This document shows positions 35,900-47,116 of a stretch of DNA of 64,000 nt, piece after piece. The stretch's first letter is position 1; every line of letters starts with the position of its first letter. Position numbers and translations under genes: made by a program. The stretch is from Cercospora beticola (lineage: Eukaryota; Ascomycota; Dothideomycetes; Mycosphaerellales; Mycosphaerellaceae): positions 3,472,001 to 3,536,000 of the forward strand of contig NC_088936.1 in assembly GCF_033473495.1 (NCBI RefSeq), read 5' to 3'. The notes under the pieces were generated by a model that searched no databases, had not been told where the DNA came from, and saw only the letters and a list, made by a program, of their open reading frames with translations.

Positions 35900-36406
35900 C
35901 TAGCCCTCAGGCGCACCAGTATACTTGTCCCCGGCGCTCTTGAACAACTCTTCCTGCATTCGCATCAACTCTTCGGGGCTCATGCCGCTCTGCTCGATCT
36001 TGGTCTGCTTCCTCTCGCGCCGCGCGCTCTCAGCCTTGAACCCTTCAGCCACGCGGCTGAGCTCGGGCACATAGTCGCCAAAATCCAGCTCCTCGAGGGC
36101 TTTGAAGATGTGTTCGCCAGCGATAGTCTTTTTCGCGTCCTTTTCGGCAATCTCGTTGGCTTCGGATGACAGCATGGTGATGAATTCGACACAGCACTCG
36201 ATCAGTACGTCGCGCGTTTCTTTGGCGAATGACATGCTGCCAGTGCCATCGTTCAGGGAAGGGTTGGTCGCCAGGACCTCGTTGATGATCTTTTGGACTG
36301 TGGCCTTGGGGAGGGAGAGGTCATCGTTGCCTGCAGCGAGTGTTAGCAAGGGATGTGGATGTGTGTTGTGATTATGAGATGCACCTCCGAACTCCTTGTC
36401 TGACAT
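35900..36406 (-). CDS. NCB2: negative cofactor 2 beta (Dr1/NCB2), histone-fold transcription regulator
   Basis: Two exons, 36406-36385 and 36330-35900, 150 aa. The 54-bp intron (GTGCAT...CTGCAG) is a multiple of three and free of stops, so an unspliced reading inserts 18 His/Asn/Pro-rich residues. Removing it restores the family-typical start MSDKEFGGNDDLSLPKATV. The histone-fold region (PKATVQKIINEVL, then IECCVEFITMLSSEANEIAE and HIFKALEELDFGDYV) is followed by a charged C-terminal helix. NC2-beta pairs with NC2-alpha, binds TBP on DNA in the nucleus and blocks or redistributes pre-initiation complex assembly. Length and order match fungal orthologues. Confidence 0.94.
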   Translation of the reverse strand: MSDKEFGGASHNHNTHPHPLLTLAAGNDDLSLPKATVQKIINEVLATNPSLNDGTGSMSFAKETRDVLIECCVEFITMLSSEANEIAEKDAKKTIAGEHIFKALEELDFGDYVPELSRVAEGFKAESARRERKQTKIEQSGMSPEELMRMQEELFKSAGDKYTGAPEG

Positions 36407-37553
36407 GGTTTCAGGTGGTTTGTGGTGATCCTGATGTGTTCGCGACGAGCCTTAAACCATTCTCGAGTTGACTGTCGCGTTGTGGGATGACTTGCGACTG
36501 TCGCAGCTCGCTTTATACTCGAGACGTGATCCAAGTTGGCGCAACCAGCACATCGGTCCCGCTTGCGGGCGGAAGCTCGTGCATTTGCTTGGCGCGTCGC
36601 TCTTTCTTTCGCCGGAAACTTTCTTGACCTGCACTTCTTCACCACATCCACCTCGAGCTTCATTATTGTCGCCAGTCGCGCGCACCACCACAGGTCAGTC
36701 ACACCCCTAGTTCCAGCTTCTCTTTTCGATGATGAGCAGTTGTCGCCCCTATCATACCAACGAGCTCCTATTGAGAGTTTCTGTGGTGATTGACCGAGCC
36801 GCCAAAGCTCTGGCTGAAGAAAAAACCATTTCACATTTGCATATCTACAAAGCTTCCCGAGCTTCTGCTGACATGTGTCTTGTAGTCTCCATCGTCGACG
36901 ATGGTACCGGTATCGCGACCTCGAGGTTAGAATGAGCTGGCGGGTACGAGGAAGAGCATGTTGAGCAACACACCCGACCGCCAGCTTCTTTGACATAGGT
37001 GAGCAAAAGTCCCTGAACAATCAGCACAACTACCATGATGAGCAACATATGTACTATCAAATACCGATCTATCATGACGGAATAAACATGGTTCGATTAC
37101 CTGATACTCCAACTTCACCTTCACCATTGTTCAATCCAGAGGTGAACAGAATGCTGACAGTTCTGAAGGTAGGTGTTCAATCACGTAGAGTAGGGCTCCG
37201 TGCCGAAATACATTCGCTGCACTGGTGAGTACACTCTTCTATTGCTGCTTTGCAATGATTACACCAAACATTCCATGCTAAACCTGACGGCTTCGGCCTC
37301 ATGTTGATCAAAATGTATTACTTTTCATCTTTCGAATGAGCTACCATATCTTACTGGCAATGCATGACATTATTACAAGACCATCTTGCTGACCTGAACG
37401 AAGTTCAGTAATTTGTATTCGAAAGTAATGCCCGCGTTGCGAACCAATTGAGCGGACTTGCACTTGCGTCGAACTCGGCTGCGGGACAGTCAAGTCGCTG
37501 CCCACTGTGCCTCATATCTAGTCTATCGTAGCATCGTATATCAAGCATGCTGT
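36407..37553. other. intergenic, no supported gene
   Basis: About 1.1 kb between NC2-beta and the SDR gene. A minus-strand frame at 36845-37075 has a hydrophobic N-terminus, and a short plus frame starts at 37089 (ATGGTTCGATTACC). Neither has further support. Confidence 0.4.
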
Positions 37554-38306
37554 CTAGTCCTGAAACGCTTTGAGCTCTGGTCCATTCCAAGTCACGAACT
37601 TTCCGGTCAAATCCTTTGGTGCATCCAAGACCAGCCTTGCAATAACATTGCCAGGTTGCTCGGGCTTCAACAGCTTGCCCTCCTCTTTGAAGCCCTTGAA
37701 CATGGCACGGTCTGTGGCAGTCATGACCGTGTTATGCTTTTCTCTGATATCTCTCTGCATCTCTGTATCCACCACGCCAGGTCTTACAGAGATCGATGTG
37801 ATATCCTCCTCTTCGTTCGCAATAGAGGCCGCGAGATGGTTCATCGCGGCCTTGCTAGATCCGTAAGCTCCCCAAGTCTGGTAGCTAGTCGTCGCAGCTC
37901 CAGAGCTGGTGAAGACTATCGTTCCCTTGCTTTCTCTCAGATGCGGAATGGCAGCTTTCGCAATGGCAACAGCTGAGAAGAAGTTGATGGTGAAACCGTC
38001 CCTCCATTCTTCTGCCTTGGCGTCGGCAACCTTCGCAACGGGATCAAGGACTCCATGGTTGACAATCACGCCATCGAGCTTTCCGAATTGCTTGATCGTG
38101 AGGTCTACAGCTTTTTGTCCCAGTGAGAGGTCGGAGAAGTCGCCTGGCAGGATGGCAGTTTGGTTTGGGTACTGCTTCTCGAGCTCACGGAGGGCGGGTT
38201 CGGAGCGGGCAACAAGCGTGAGCTTGTGGGACTGCTGGAGGAGGAAGTGGGCGATGGAGAGGCCAATGCCTCGAGAGGCGCCTGTGAGGAGGATAACTTT
38301 GGACAT
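37554..38306 (-). CDS. short-chain dehydrogenase/reductase
   Basis: Single exon, 250 aa, the usual size for a classical SDR. The N-terminal TGASRGIG (residues 8-15) is the cofactor-binding glycine motif, and Arg at about 34 after the second strand (LVARS) favours NADP(H). NHG (residues 84-86) stands for the NAG motif, the catalytic Ser lies in FTSSGA, and YGSSK carries the catalytic Tyr and Lys. A PG motif (SVRPGVVDTEMQ) follows. Overall it resembles the yeast IRC24/YIR036C-type and sepiapterin/benzil reductase group. The likely role is NADPH-dependent carbonyl reduction in the cytosol; the substrate is unknown. It is divergent from the metallophosphoesterase, with 379 bp between the starts. 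Confidence 0.9.
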   Translation of the reverse strand: MSKVILLTGASRGIGLSIAHFLLQQSHKLTLVARSEPALRELEKQYPNQTAILPGDFSDLSLGQKAVDLTIKQFGKLDGVIVNHGVLDPVAKVADAKAEEWRDGFTINFFSAVAIAKAAIPHLRESKGTIVFTSSGAATTSYQTWGAYGSSKAAMNHLAASIANEEEDITSISVRPGVVDTEMQRDIREKHNTVMTATDRAMFKGFKEEGKLLKPEQPGNVIARLVLDAPKDLTGKFVTWNGPELKAFQD

Positions 38307-38685
38307 GATGCTGTATGCGTGTGTTGCTATGAAGGAGAACTAAGCTGTGGACTATGAGCAGATTTTATTAGTAGTCATGGAAGGAATCGTATCAAGTGGG
38401 CTGGTGGGCTGTTTGGCCGATGTCGTCCATCGTGTGATCGCGCAACACAGTGCTGTGCCTCGTCTATCGGAGCCATCTCATCAAAGAATGCTCATACAGC
38501 TGAACCGCGATTGTATGCTTATCAAACTGATGAGTGTGATGGATGTGCAAGGCGCAGCTCACGGCAAGCAGAGCTGAAACAGCATGACGCGTGATGCTCG
38601 AGCGGGCACGCGTTGACGGGAGAGCTCTCGACGTGCTCCTCGTCGCACAACTCTTGCAGCTTCCATCTAGATACGCCTCGTCAAG
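38307..38685. promoter_or_regulatory. shared divergent promoter region, SDR and metallophosphoesterase
   Basis: 379 bp separate the two divergent start codons, with no gene between. It must hold both promoters. No specific binding site is asserted. Confidence 0.5.
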
Positions 38686-40536
38686 ATGGCTTTCTCACGT
38701 ATACCTTTGCTGCTGACTGTTCTTCATCTCGCTGCTGGTGAACAGCCCTCCGCCCCAGCTCCCATCGCCGCACCCCTCCGAGAGCTCCCGTGGGGCCAGC
38801 TCAACTTCCTGCACACCACCGACACCCACGGCTGGCACGGCGGGCATCTGCAGGAAGCGCAGTACTCGGCAGACTGGGGCGACTATATCTCTTTCGCCCA
38901 CCACCTGCGCAAGAGAGCTGATGACGATGGCAGCGATCTGCTCCTCATCGATACGGGCGATCGAGTAGAGGGCAACGGGCTGTACGATGCCAGCGACCCC
39001 AAGGGCAAGTACACATTAGACGTGATCAAGCACCAGAGCATAGACGTTATGAGCGTGGGCAACCACGAGCTGTACAAGCAGAACACCAGCATCAACGAAT
39101 TCAACAATGTCGTACCAGCATTCAACGATGCGTATCTAGCGAGCAATCTCGACATTATCAGCCCGAAGACTGGGGAGCAAGTACCTCTCGCGAGGAGGTT
39201 CAAGAAGTTCGTCACCAAGAACCAGGGTATTCGGATAGTGGCATTCGGCTATCTCTTCAATTTCAAGGGTAATGCGAACAATACAATTGTGAAGCCGGTT
39301 CAGGACACGATCAAGGAACAGTGGTTCAAGGACGCCATCGCCGACAAAGAGGTGGACTTATTTCTGGTGATCGGACATGTGCCTGTCAGAGATACTCCCG
39401 AATTTGAGGCTGTGTACAAAGCGATCCGACAGGAGAATTGGGACACTCCGATCGTGTTTTTCGGCGGACACACGCATATCCGTGACTACCGCAAATTTGA
39501 GAAGAAGGCGTGGGGGTTGGAAAGCGGTCGCTACATGGAGACTCTGGGCTTCCTTTCCATCGATGGTCTGAGCACCGGCAAGAGGGATGTCCCGACTGCC
39601 AGTAAATCGGTGGAGTACAGGAGATTATACATTGACAACAACTTGTTCTCGATGCATCATCATTCGGGCACAAACGAGACCACCTTTGGCACAGAACTCG
39701 GCAGGAACGTGTCGAAAGCCATCACAGAAGCTAGGAAAGAACTCAAGCTCGATCACACTTTTGGTTGTGCACCACAAGATTACTGGCTCAGTCGAGTGCC
39801 ATATCCATCGAACAACAGTCTTTTGACATTGTTGGAGACGCAGGTGCTTCCAGATGCGCTCAGAAGCATCAAGCAGCCTACTATTGCTATCACGAACAGT
39901 GGTGCTCTACGTTTTGACATCTTCAAGGGCCCATTCACGATCGACTCCACCTTCCTCGTCTCGCCTTTCACCAGTGGATTCAGAGTGCTAAAGGACGTCC
40001 CTTTTAAAGCCGCCAACAAAGTCTTGCAAACTCTGAACGACCAGGGGCCAATCCTCCACGCAGACATGATTGCCATGGCAGGAGAGGACAAGAGCACGTT
40101 GAAGGAGCTGGTTCCACATCACCCAGTCCGAGCTGATAGCTTGTTATCTGCTGATGAGTCGCCGTCAAGACTTCAGCCTTTGTTGGGCGCTCAAAGTCAG
40201 ACGCCTTTCGGCAGTGGCGACGGCGACGCGCCCCAGGTGCCAGGATATACGACCAAAGACGACGCAGGAACGGATGGCGACGATACGATTCATCAGCGCA
40301 TCAACTTCTACAATGTGCCCAATGTGATCGGCTCGAACGTCAGCTTTCCGGCTACCACTACTGATCCTGACACTGTGGACTTGCTGTACAACGAATTCAT
40401 TGAGAACTTTGTACTGCTTGCTTTGAGATACCTGGGCGAAAAGCGCGAACCGAAAGATTCGAGTCGTGCTGTTGATGGCAAGACCCTTACAGATGTGATT
40501 TCTGAGTGGATCCAGGATCATTGGCAGTGCCAATGA
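38686..40536 (+). CDS. secreted 5'-nucleotidase-type metallophosphoesterase (SMN1/YHR202W-like)
   Basis: Single exon, 616 aa. The signal peptide is at residues 1-18. The calcineurin-like metal site is complete: DTHG (46-49), GDRVEGNG, GNHE, GHVPVRD and GGHTH. The second half matches the 5'-nucleotidase C-terminal substrate domain (NSGALRFDIFKGPFT, SPFTSGF). Several N-x-S/T sequons fit a secreted or vacuolar protein. The closest family by layout is the yeast YHR202W (SMN1) group, whose members act on nucleotides in the vacuole. A Pro/Gly/Asp-rich linker near residues 490-535 interrupts the C-terminal domain. The biochemical class is firm; the true substrate is inferred. Confidence 0.9.
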   Translation: MAFSRIPLLLTVLHLAAGEQPSAPAPIAAPLRELPWGQLNFLHTTDTHGWHGGHLQEAQYSADWGDYISFAHHLRKRADDDGSDLLLIDTGDRVEGNGLYDASDPKGKYTLDVIKHQSIDVMSVGNHELYKQNTSINEFNNVVPAFNDAYLASNLDIISPKTGEQVPLARRFKKFVTKNQGIRIVAFGYLFNFKGNANNTIVKPVQDTIKEQWFKDAIADKEVDLFLVIGHVPVRDTPEFEAVYKAIRQENWDTPIVFFGGHTHIRDYRKFEKKAWGLESGRYMETLGFLSIDGLSTGKRDVPTASKSVEYRRLYIDNNLFSMHHHSGTNETTFGTELGRNVSKAITEARKELKLDHTFGCAPQDYWLSRVPYPSNNSLLTLLETQVLPDALRSIKQPTIAITNSGALRFDIFKGPFTIDSTFLVSPFTSGFRVLKDVPFKAANKVLQTLNDQGPILHADMIAMAGEDKSTLKELVPHHPVRADSLLSADESPSRLQPLLGAQSQTPFGSGDGDAPQVPGYTTKDDAGTDGDDTIHQRINFYNVPNVIGSNVSFPATTTDPDTVDLLYNEFIENFVLLALRYLGEKREPKDSSRAVDGKTLTDVISEWIQDHWQCQ

Positions 40537-40849
40537 TACTGCGAAATAACACGCTCGAATTATTCATTCTCGAAGCACATGTGCATCGCACGCGATGCGC
40601 CAAACATTCTTCGATCATCCTTGGCAGATTCCAATGCTGCAAGTATGTCCCCATTTCTCGCGCTGATTGCCGAAAGAGGCATCCTGACAGCACAATGCTC
40701 AATATGTGAGACATGCCGGGCTACGGGCCGATGCAAAGGATTCATTGCCGAATGCCTTGATCTGTGTGGTATTTCACGCGTCGAAGAGACAAAATGTCCG
40801 GTCGCTCGTGGAACTTGAGGCATACGGCTGCCCTCTGATCTCCAACAAG
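40537..40849. other. intergenic, probable promoter of the PAN glycoprotein gene
   Basis: 313 bp between same-strand genes. An in-frame ATG at 40706 extends the next frame by 48 codons, but that extension would bury the signal peptide, so it is treated as 5' leader. Confidence 0.45.
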
Positions 40850-43236
40850 ATGCTGCACTTTGTGCTTGCTGCGCTGCTAAGCGGCGCTCAGGCGCAATCG
40901 CTCGTTCCCGCATACGGCATTAGCGCAGATGCTTCCAACTCATGTCTAAGACGAAGTGTGTTCGTCTATACTAGCGCGTCGTCGACATACGTGGTCACGA
41001 ATCTGGGGTCGACGAGCCTGGCAGCCACGCCTTCGTTCTGCAGCAATGCTACAACTACGACTTCTACCGTCTACGGATCTGTCTCGATATCGACAGTTAC
41101 GCTGAATGGCAGTGATCAAACAATCACTACAGCGCTGCCGGCGTCGACAATCACCATCATTCAACAGCCTACAGACAGCCCACAGTTGCCTGCGAATCAG
41201 ACTATCAACTTCGATGCTGATTCTGCAGCCTATCAGACTTCAGCGTCTGGGCCTCAAGTTTCTGCAGAGGTTGTTACAGCTGGGCCATTGCAGCCATACA
41301 GGGGAGACAACTACCTGTAAGTGCCAACAATACAGAAGGAGATCGAAGAAAAACAGCACTAACTTCTCTCAGTCTCATCACTTTTGGCTCCACCGGAGCA
41401 ACTGCTGTCAAGCGACAAACTAGTCAGCCACAAGCCTACAATGTCACGCAGCTGTTCTCTGCTGTAGCGGGCAAGACCTACACACTCAACGCATATGCTT
41501 CGGAAGCGCAGAACGGAGATGCGGCACCAGAGTGTTTCCTCTCCATCTGTGCCGGAAGCACCTGCAGTCAAGCCTTCGATTTGACCTCAAGCTACGCCTT
41601 GTACTCTTACCAGTGGACGGCACCTGGCGCGAACGCGAATGCTCTAGCGACGTTCAGTGTCCAGTGTTCAGGACCAGCATACATCGCTCTGGACGACATT
41701 TCTGTCGCCACTAGTTCGCAGCCTGCGCCTGCGACCCAGACTGTAACGCAATATGTCACACAGACCAGAGATGCAGTGACGGAGACTCAAGATGGTTCGT
41801 CTCTGGTCTACGAGACAGTGACCGCTATTACGACAGCTCGAGATACGGTCACTGCTTACACTCTGTCCCTTTCAGTTCAAAAAGCTAGCACATCAACGAC
41901 AACAGAATACACCACTGTGCGAGAGACTACGACATTAAGCCAGCCTCAAAGTGTGGTGTATGAGACGGTGACTGCTACTTCGCTGGCACTCGTGACGGAA
42001 ACAGCCTTCAGTCTTTCGATAGTCAGTCTGAACGCAAGCACTTCGACGACCACGGAGGTCACCACTGTTCAACAGACTACCACACTAAGTCAAGCGCCAT
42101 CAATCGTCATCGAGACAGTCACTGCCACTACGACTGCTATAGTAACAGAGACTTCGCTCTCGTTCCCATTGGCAAGCACCCATACAACAACCGAGATTGC
42201 CACGCTTCAGCTTACGGCGACCGAGACGTATCCTTTGACACTGCCACGAGAGACATATACGCCGTTCGCAGAGACGAGTCTCTTGACGATGACCCTTGAG
42301 CCATCAACTGTCACGGCAACGCGAGTCGTGACGCCACCAGCTGTCACGGAAACGGTAACCTCGACTCTGCCCAGAGACACCACAACACTTCCTGCAGTGA
42401 CCACGACTCAAAGTGCGCCATCTCTGCTGCCTACGACATGTCCACTAGCTGGATGTGGTCGCCAGTCGACATTCGCTGGACTTTCTGGCATCACGCGCGA
42501 ACAGTGCCAGGCAAGTTGTGCTTCCACCACAGGATGTGTGTCATTCCAATACGGAAGCCAGAGACAAGGGGTATATGATTGCTATCGGTTCAGCGTACCT
42601 GTCTCGCAAGCTCGTATTCCTACATACCCAAGCGATTCCAACTATGCCATTTGCTCTCAGTACTTTTGGTATGAAGCAGACGGAACTTGCGCGCAACCGC
42701 CAACTTCGACTGCAGTGCGAACTACGACCTTGCCCGCCTCTACCATCACATCCACAACGACCGAATACGTGGATCATGGCTACGAATCTATTTGTCCGAC
42801 ACCGCTGGTCACCGCCATTGTCGCGCCAGGAACCACCAGCAGCTACCAGCCTCTTTGCAACAGAATCTTCTACGCCTACATTCGCACAACTTCCACTTCG
42901 ACCAACCTGGCCAACGGGGCTACATCCACGTACCTTGTCGGTATCGGGACTCCAGCCGTCACGCCTGCGACAGACGCATCAGCGTGCTATCGACAATGCA
43001 CTCCCATCACTACTGCGGGTTCTACGTGGCCGTGCTTATACGCCAACTGGTACACGTCGAGTTACAGCTCCTCTACTTCCACGATGACTGCGAGTTATTG
43101 CAGTAGGGGTTATGGCACACTCATGTATACGTACTCTTTCAACTCGGAGTATTATAACCAGAACAATAATTACTGGAGTACGTCGTATGTGGCATATGTG
43201 CCGGCCACGGCTACAGCGAGGCCGACGCCTGCTTGA
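40850..43236 (+). CDS. large Ser/Thr-rich secreted glycoprotein with CBM-like and PAN-like domains
   Basis: Two exons, 40850-41316 and 41373-43236, with a 56-bp GTAAGT...CAG intron. The joined 2331 nt give 776 aa. The start is chosen at MLHFVLAALLSGAQAQ, a clear signal peptide. Residues about 150-285 form a beta-rich CBM-like module closing with YIALDDISV, as in galactose-binding-like domains. Residues about 300-480 are a Thr/Ser-rich, surely O-glycosylated stalk with about 2.7 imperfect repeats of roughly 51 residues (units containing STTTE-TTV-TTTLSQ and YETVTAT). Next is a Cys-rich module (CPLAGCGRQ, CQASCASTTGCVSFQYG, YDCYRFS) typical of PAN/Apple folds that bind sugars or proteins. A Tyr/Ser/Thr-rich tail follows, with no obvious GPI signal. 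It is probably a cell-wall or surface adhesion protein. Confidence 0.82.
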
Positions 43237-44421
43237 ACGGGAGTTGGGTATATTGGTGGTGAAATTGATCGTTGGATCACGGGGGATAGTAGTCTCTGCT
43301 TTATGTTGCAATGGAGGGGTACACACCCGGTCAATGTCTTGAAGTTCCTCGGAGAAAGGCTAGCAGATGCTTTCGTCCGGAGTATGGCTGTACATGGCTG
43401 GAGGTGCTGCTGTGCCTCCATGCGCCGTCGCATATGCGGGGAGAGTTTCTCAACGATGGGAAGGTCCAATTTTAGACTAGTGATCCATAGACTATTGCGC
43501 TCTATTAGGCTCTTCAGCTCAGATTCTGCCATATATGGAAGAATTCTAGAAATTCTTGAGCGAAAAGGGCAGGAAGCGCACGGACAACTTCTTGACACTT
43601 GTTGACACAGTTGACATTCCCATGGTATTGCAGTCGTAGAGCGAAGTTACCAAAGCGGAGGACGGTGAACAGCCACAACCACATCCATACAGCTGAATTT
43701 GGAAGCTTCTCGTTCGGCTGCTGAGGTTCCGCTCTTTACCTCCATCCCAGAGGCGGAGTTTCAGTGCTGAAGGTGCGGAGTGAGGCTGCGTGATCAGCAG
43801 CTAGTGCCTGCAAGATGGCCGCCGGATGTCGGTGATGTGTTCGGCATGACGTTGGGTGCAATCATGGTGCTTAACCTCGAGCCAAGTGTCGGCTTGTCAT
43901 TTGCTTGAGTGGCAGAGGCGCGAAGTGATGATCGCGGGCTGGCAGGACAGCAGCAGGTACAGCAGGGTCATCGTGGCCGTGTGCTGTGCAATTGCGTACC
44001 GGAGGCTGCCTTGGAAGCCTGATCGGCCGTCGCGGGAGTGGAGCCCGACCCTGGAGGCAGACGTCGCATCGGTGTGGCGTTGAAGATCGTCGGCGTTGCT
44101 GGACGCGCTGGATATTGCATTTCTGCTACAATAACTCCTCGCCCATTCGCACTCGGCCGGGCACACGCTCGCCTGAGCGCCGTCGAATTCACCCACGCTC
44201 CACAACTCTCCCTCTCGTCGCGTCGCGGATCCAGTGGAAAGGAACCGAAGATTCTCCAATGTGTACGTGTGTTCCCGACTCGCCCTATCTAATCCCCGTC
44301 CCACGCAATCGCGGCTGTGGCTGTGCGCGGCTCTCAAATACACCCAACTCCCCCTGCCCACCATTCCCGTCTTCCTTCCTTCAACACTCCTTCAGTTCCT
44401 GGACTGAGGCTGCACACGCGA
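43237..44421. other. intergenic, probable promoter and leader of the Ca2+/H+ exchanger
   Basis: About 1.2 kb. A minus-strand frame at 43170-43598 overlaps the previous gene's 3' end and lacks domain support. The CT-rich stretch at about 44340-44400, just before the exchanger ATG, resembles a fungal core promoter or leader. Confidence 0.45.
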
Positions 44422-46988
44422 ATGGGAAACCCGCTGCTCACTCTTATCAAAGATCGATACCGAGTCCAGGCACTCAGAACCGCCTCGGAACGAACCCTCT
44501 CGCGCATCGACAGCAACACCAGCCTTGGACCCACTGTCAACAACGCCAATCCAGCCAAGGGCACCAAGACCTTCGAAGCTGGCGGGCTAAGCAATTCGAC
44601 GCCTGGCGGAGGAGCCTCGTCAAATCCTCCTGCCATACATGAAAATGATGACTACTTTGGGCAACATAATGTCGACGGAGCCAAGGACGATGGAGGCGGA
44701 GGAAGAGTGGGAGGAAGTAGCAGTCACGCTGAGAAGGCCGCGCACAACGACGCAGCGACCGACTCGATCTCCCGAACCGCTCCTCCTCCAGCAGCACTCA
44801 AGTCCGAGGCTCCGCGCGATGGAAATACCACCATAACAGATGATCAAAATGAGAAGAAGAAGCGACAACCCATGACTATTGCCCGCATGAAAGCTGGCTC
44901 CCGGCGCTTTGTCATGCATTTCAAGAATGCTATCTGCCACAGCTGGATCAACGTCTTGCTCTTCGCAGTACCAGCAGGTATCGCCGCCGAGGCAGCCGGT
45001 CTGAATGCTACAGTCATCTTCGCCATCAATGCCGTCGCCATCGTACCACTTGCGGGCATGCTTGCTCTTGCCACCGAGAGTGTGGCCACTCGATTGGGCG
45101 ACACACTGGGAGCATTGCTCAACGTATCCTTCGGCAACGCTGTCGAACTGATCATTTTCATCATTGCTCTGGTCAAGGATGAGATACGAATCGTGCAGGC
45201 TTCCCTACTGGGCTCCATCCTGGCCAATTTGCTTCTCATTCTCGGCATGGCTTTCTTATTTGGTGGTCTTCGATACCAAGAGCAGGTCTATAACAGCACT
45301 GTTACGCAAATGAGCGCTTGCCTGTTGAGTTTGAGCGTTATGAGTCTTTTGCTACCCGTAAGCCAGTCGATTTTCTACATCCCGCACACGCTAATACATT
45401 GCAGACCGCATTCCACGCATCTTTCAGAGATGAGGCCAAGGACGAAGCAGATCGCAGTGTTCTCAAAGTCAGCCGTGGCACAAGTGTGATTCTGCTCCTG
45501 ATCTACGTCCTGTACTTGCTGTTCCAGCTCAAGTCTCATGCCTACATGTATGAGAGCACTCCACAGCACATTGTCGACGAAGAGTCGCATCCTGGTGTGC
45601 TACACGACCTCATGAACTCCTCATCTTCATCGAGCAGCTCAAGTTCGTCGAGCTCTTCAGATTCTGACACCGACGATTCTGGATCTGTGGTTACGACTTC
45701 GAGACGTGTGAAGCGCATGTTTAAGAATCGCAAGCGCAGAAAGTCAAGTGCCAGTACCAGCACGACTGCAACCAATTCCAACTTGCCTTCAGTCATCAGC
45801 TCGCCTTCACAGGAGAGGCTGCCGGCAGTAGAGCATGTCAGAGACCCTGAGCCGCGCCGTCCTACGCTTGCTGCGATTGCTAGTGGCGATGAAGGCGACA
45901 ACGAGGACGGACACCCGCGAACTTTCGACTGGGCCGAGCGTCACAATAGCAATGAGAGCTCCTCCAAGTCGGCAGAAGCAACCAAATCTCGCAAGACGAA
46001 GAAATCCCGTAAGAGGGAGAAGGAGAGGCGCCGCCGCCAAAAGCAAGAAGATGCCGCTAACCAGGCTGCAGCGGAGTCAAACAGCGCTTTTGTTCCGGAG
46101 ACTACTTCTCAACCCAAGGTCGCATTCGCCGAGAATGTGCAGACGCATGAAGTCGAGGCCCAGAACTCTACTCCCAGCAAGCTGCCGTTTAATATGCGTG
46201 CACCTGCTCTCCGACCGGGTCTGACCAGCTATCTGTCCAACACCGTCTTCTCCAGTCAGCAAACGAACCCAGCTCGCAGCTATTCGCCGCGTCCGAACCC
46301 AAAGCGACTGTCGACCAGCGGCTCAGGCACTCTGCGCCGTACCAGCTCTCTCCCAGATCGACTTGGCCATTCTGGCTCCAACTCTCGACCCGTCAGCCTC
46401 AGTGGCCCACTGCCACCATATCAGCATCGCGCTGCGGGCGCTGGCGTGCCTTCCGCGACCGACTCTACTGAAGAGGGAGGGGAGGAGAACATGTCCACTA
46501 CTGCTGCTGTTGTCCTCCTCCTCTTCACTATCGCACTGGTCGCAGCCTGCGCCGAATTCATGGTCGACGCCATTCCACACATGATCGACGACAGCCCTGT
46601 GAGCGAGGCCTTCATTGGTCTCATCATCCTCCCAATAGTCGGAAACGCAGCCGAGCACGTTACAGCTGTCACTGTCGCAGCCAAGAACAAGATGGACCTG
46701 GCAATCGGTATTGCTGTTGGATCTTCGATTCAGATCGCCCTCTTCGTCACTCCCATCGTCGTCCTGCTCGGCTGGATCCTCAACACCAGTATGAGTCTTT
46801 ACTTCAACCTCTTTGAGACTATCAGTCTCTTTGTCACAGCATTCGTGGTCAATTTCCTGGTGCTGGACGGAAGGAGTAATTACCTCGAGGGTAGTTTGTT
46901 GATCGCGGCATATGTGATCATTGCTCTCGCTGCGTTCTTTTACCCTAGCACGGCGAGTCAGAGTACGATCGGTGGAGGTGCAGTCTAG
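44422..46988 (+). CDS. vacuolar Ca2+/H+ exchanger (VCX1/CAX family)
   Basis: Two exons, 44422-45357 and 45405-46988, with a 47-bp GTAAGC...CAG intron in phase 0 that restores LLLP-TAFHASF, a conserved CAX junction. 839 aa. Both halves of the exchanger are present, each with its cation-selectivity motif: GNAVELI in the first half and GNAAEHVTA in the second, among about 11 membrane helices. The N-terminal 150 residues are polar. The loop between halves (about residues 370-650) is unusually long: a run of 14 Ser, acidic and Lys/Arg-rich stretches, then a Ser/Pro-rich part. The protein would load Ca2+ into the vacuole using the proton gradient. An upstream in-frame ATG at 44317 adds 35 residues; the later ATG is preferred because the extension is Pro/His-rich leader-like. 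Confidence 0.9.
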
Positions 46989-47116
46989 GAGAGTCTGGGC
47001 AATGCAGACTGAGGATGGTCCTGAGCGGATGGGTTGCTGGCACATGAGCGAATGATAGGTGGTGCAGATGTCTGGGTTCATCAGACTGGTTACTGGCGTT
47101 AGATACAGGAGTTCCA

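Noticed and set aside
43170..43598. 142-codon minus-strand frame
   Set aside because: Overlaps the end of the PAN glycoprotein gene, and no domain or splice support.
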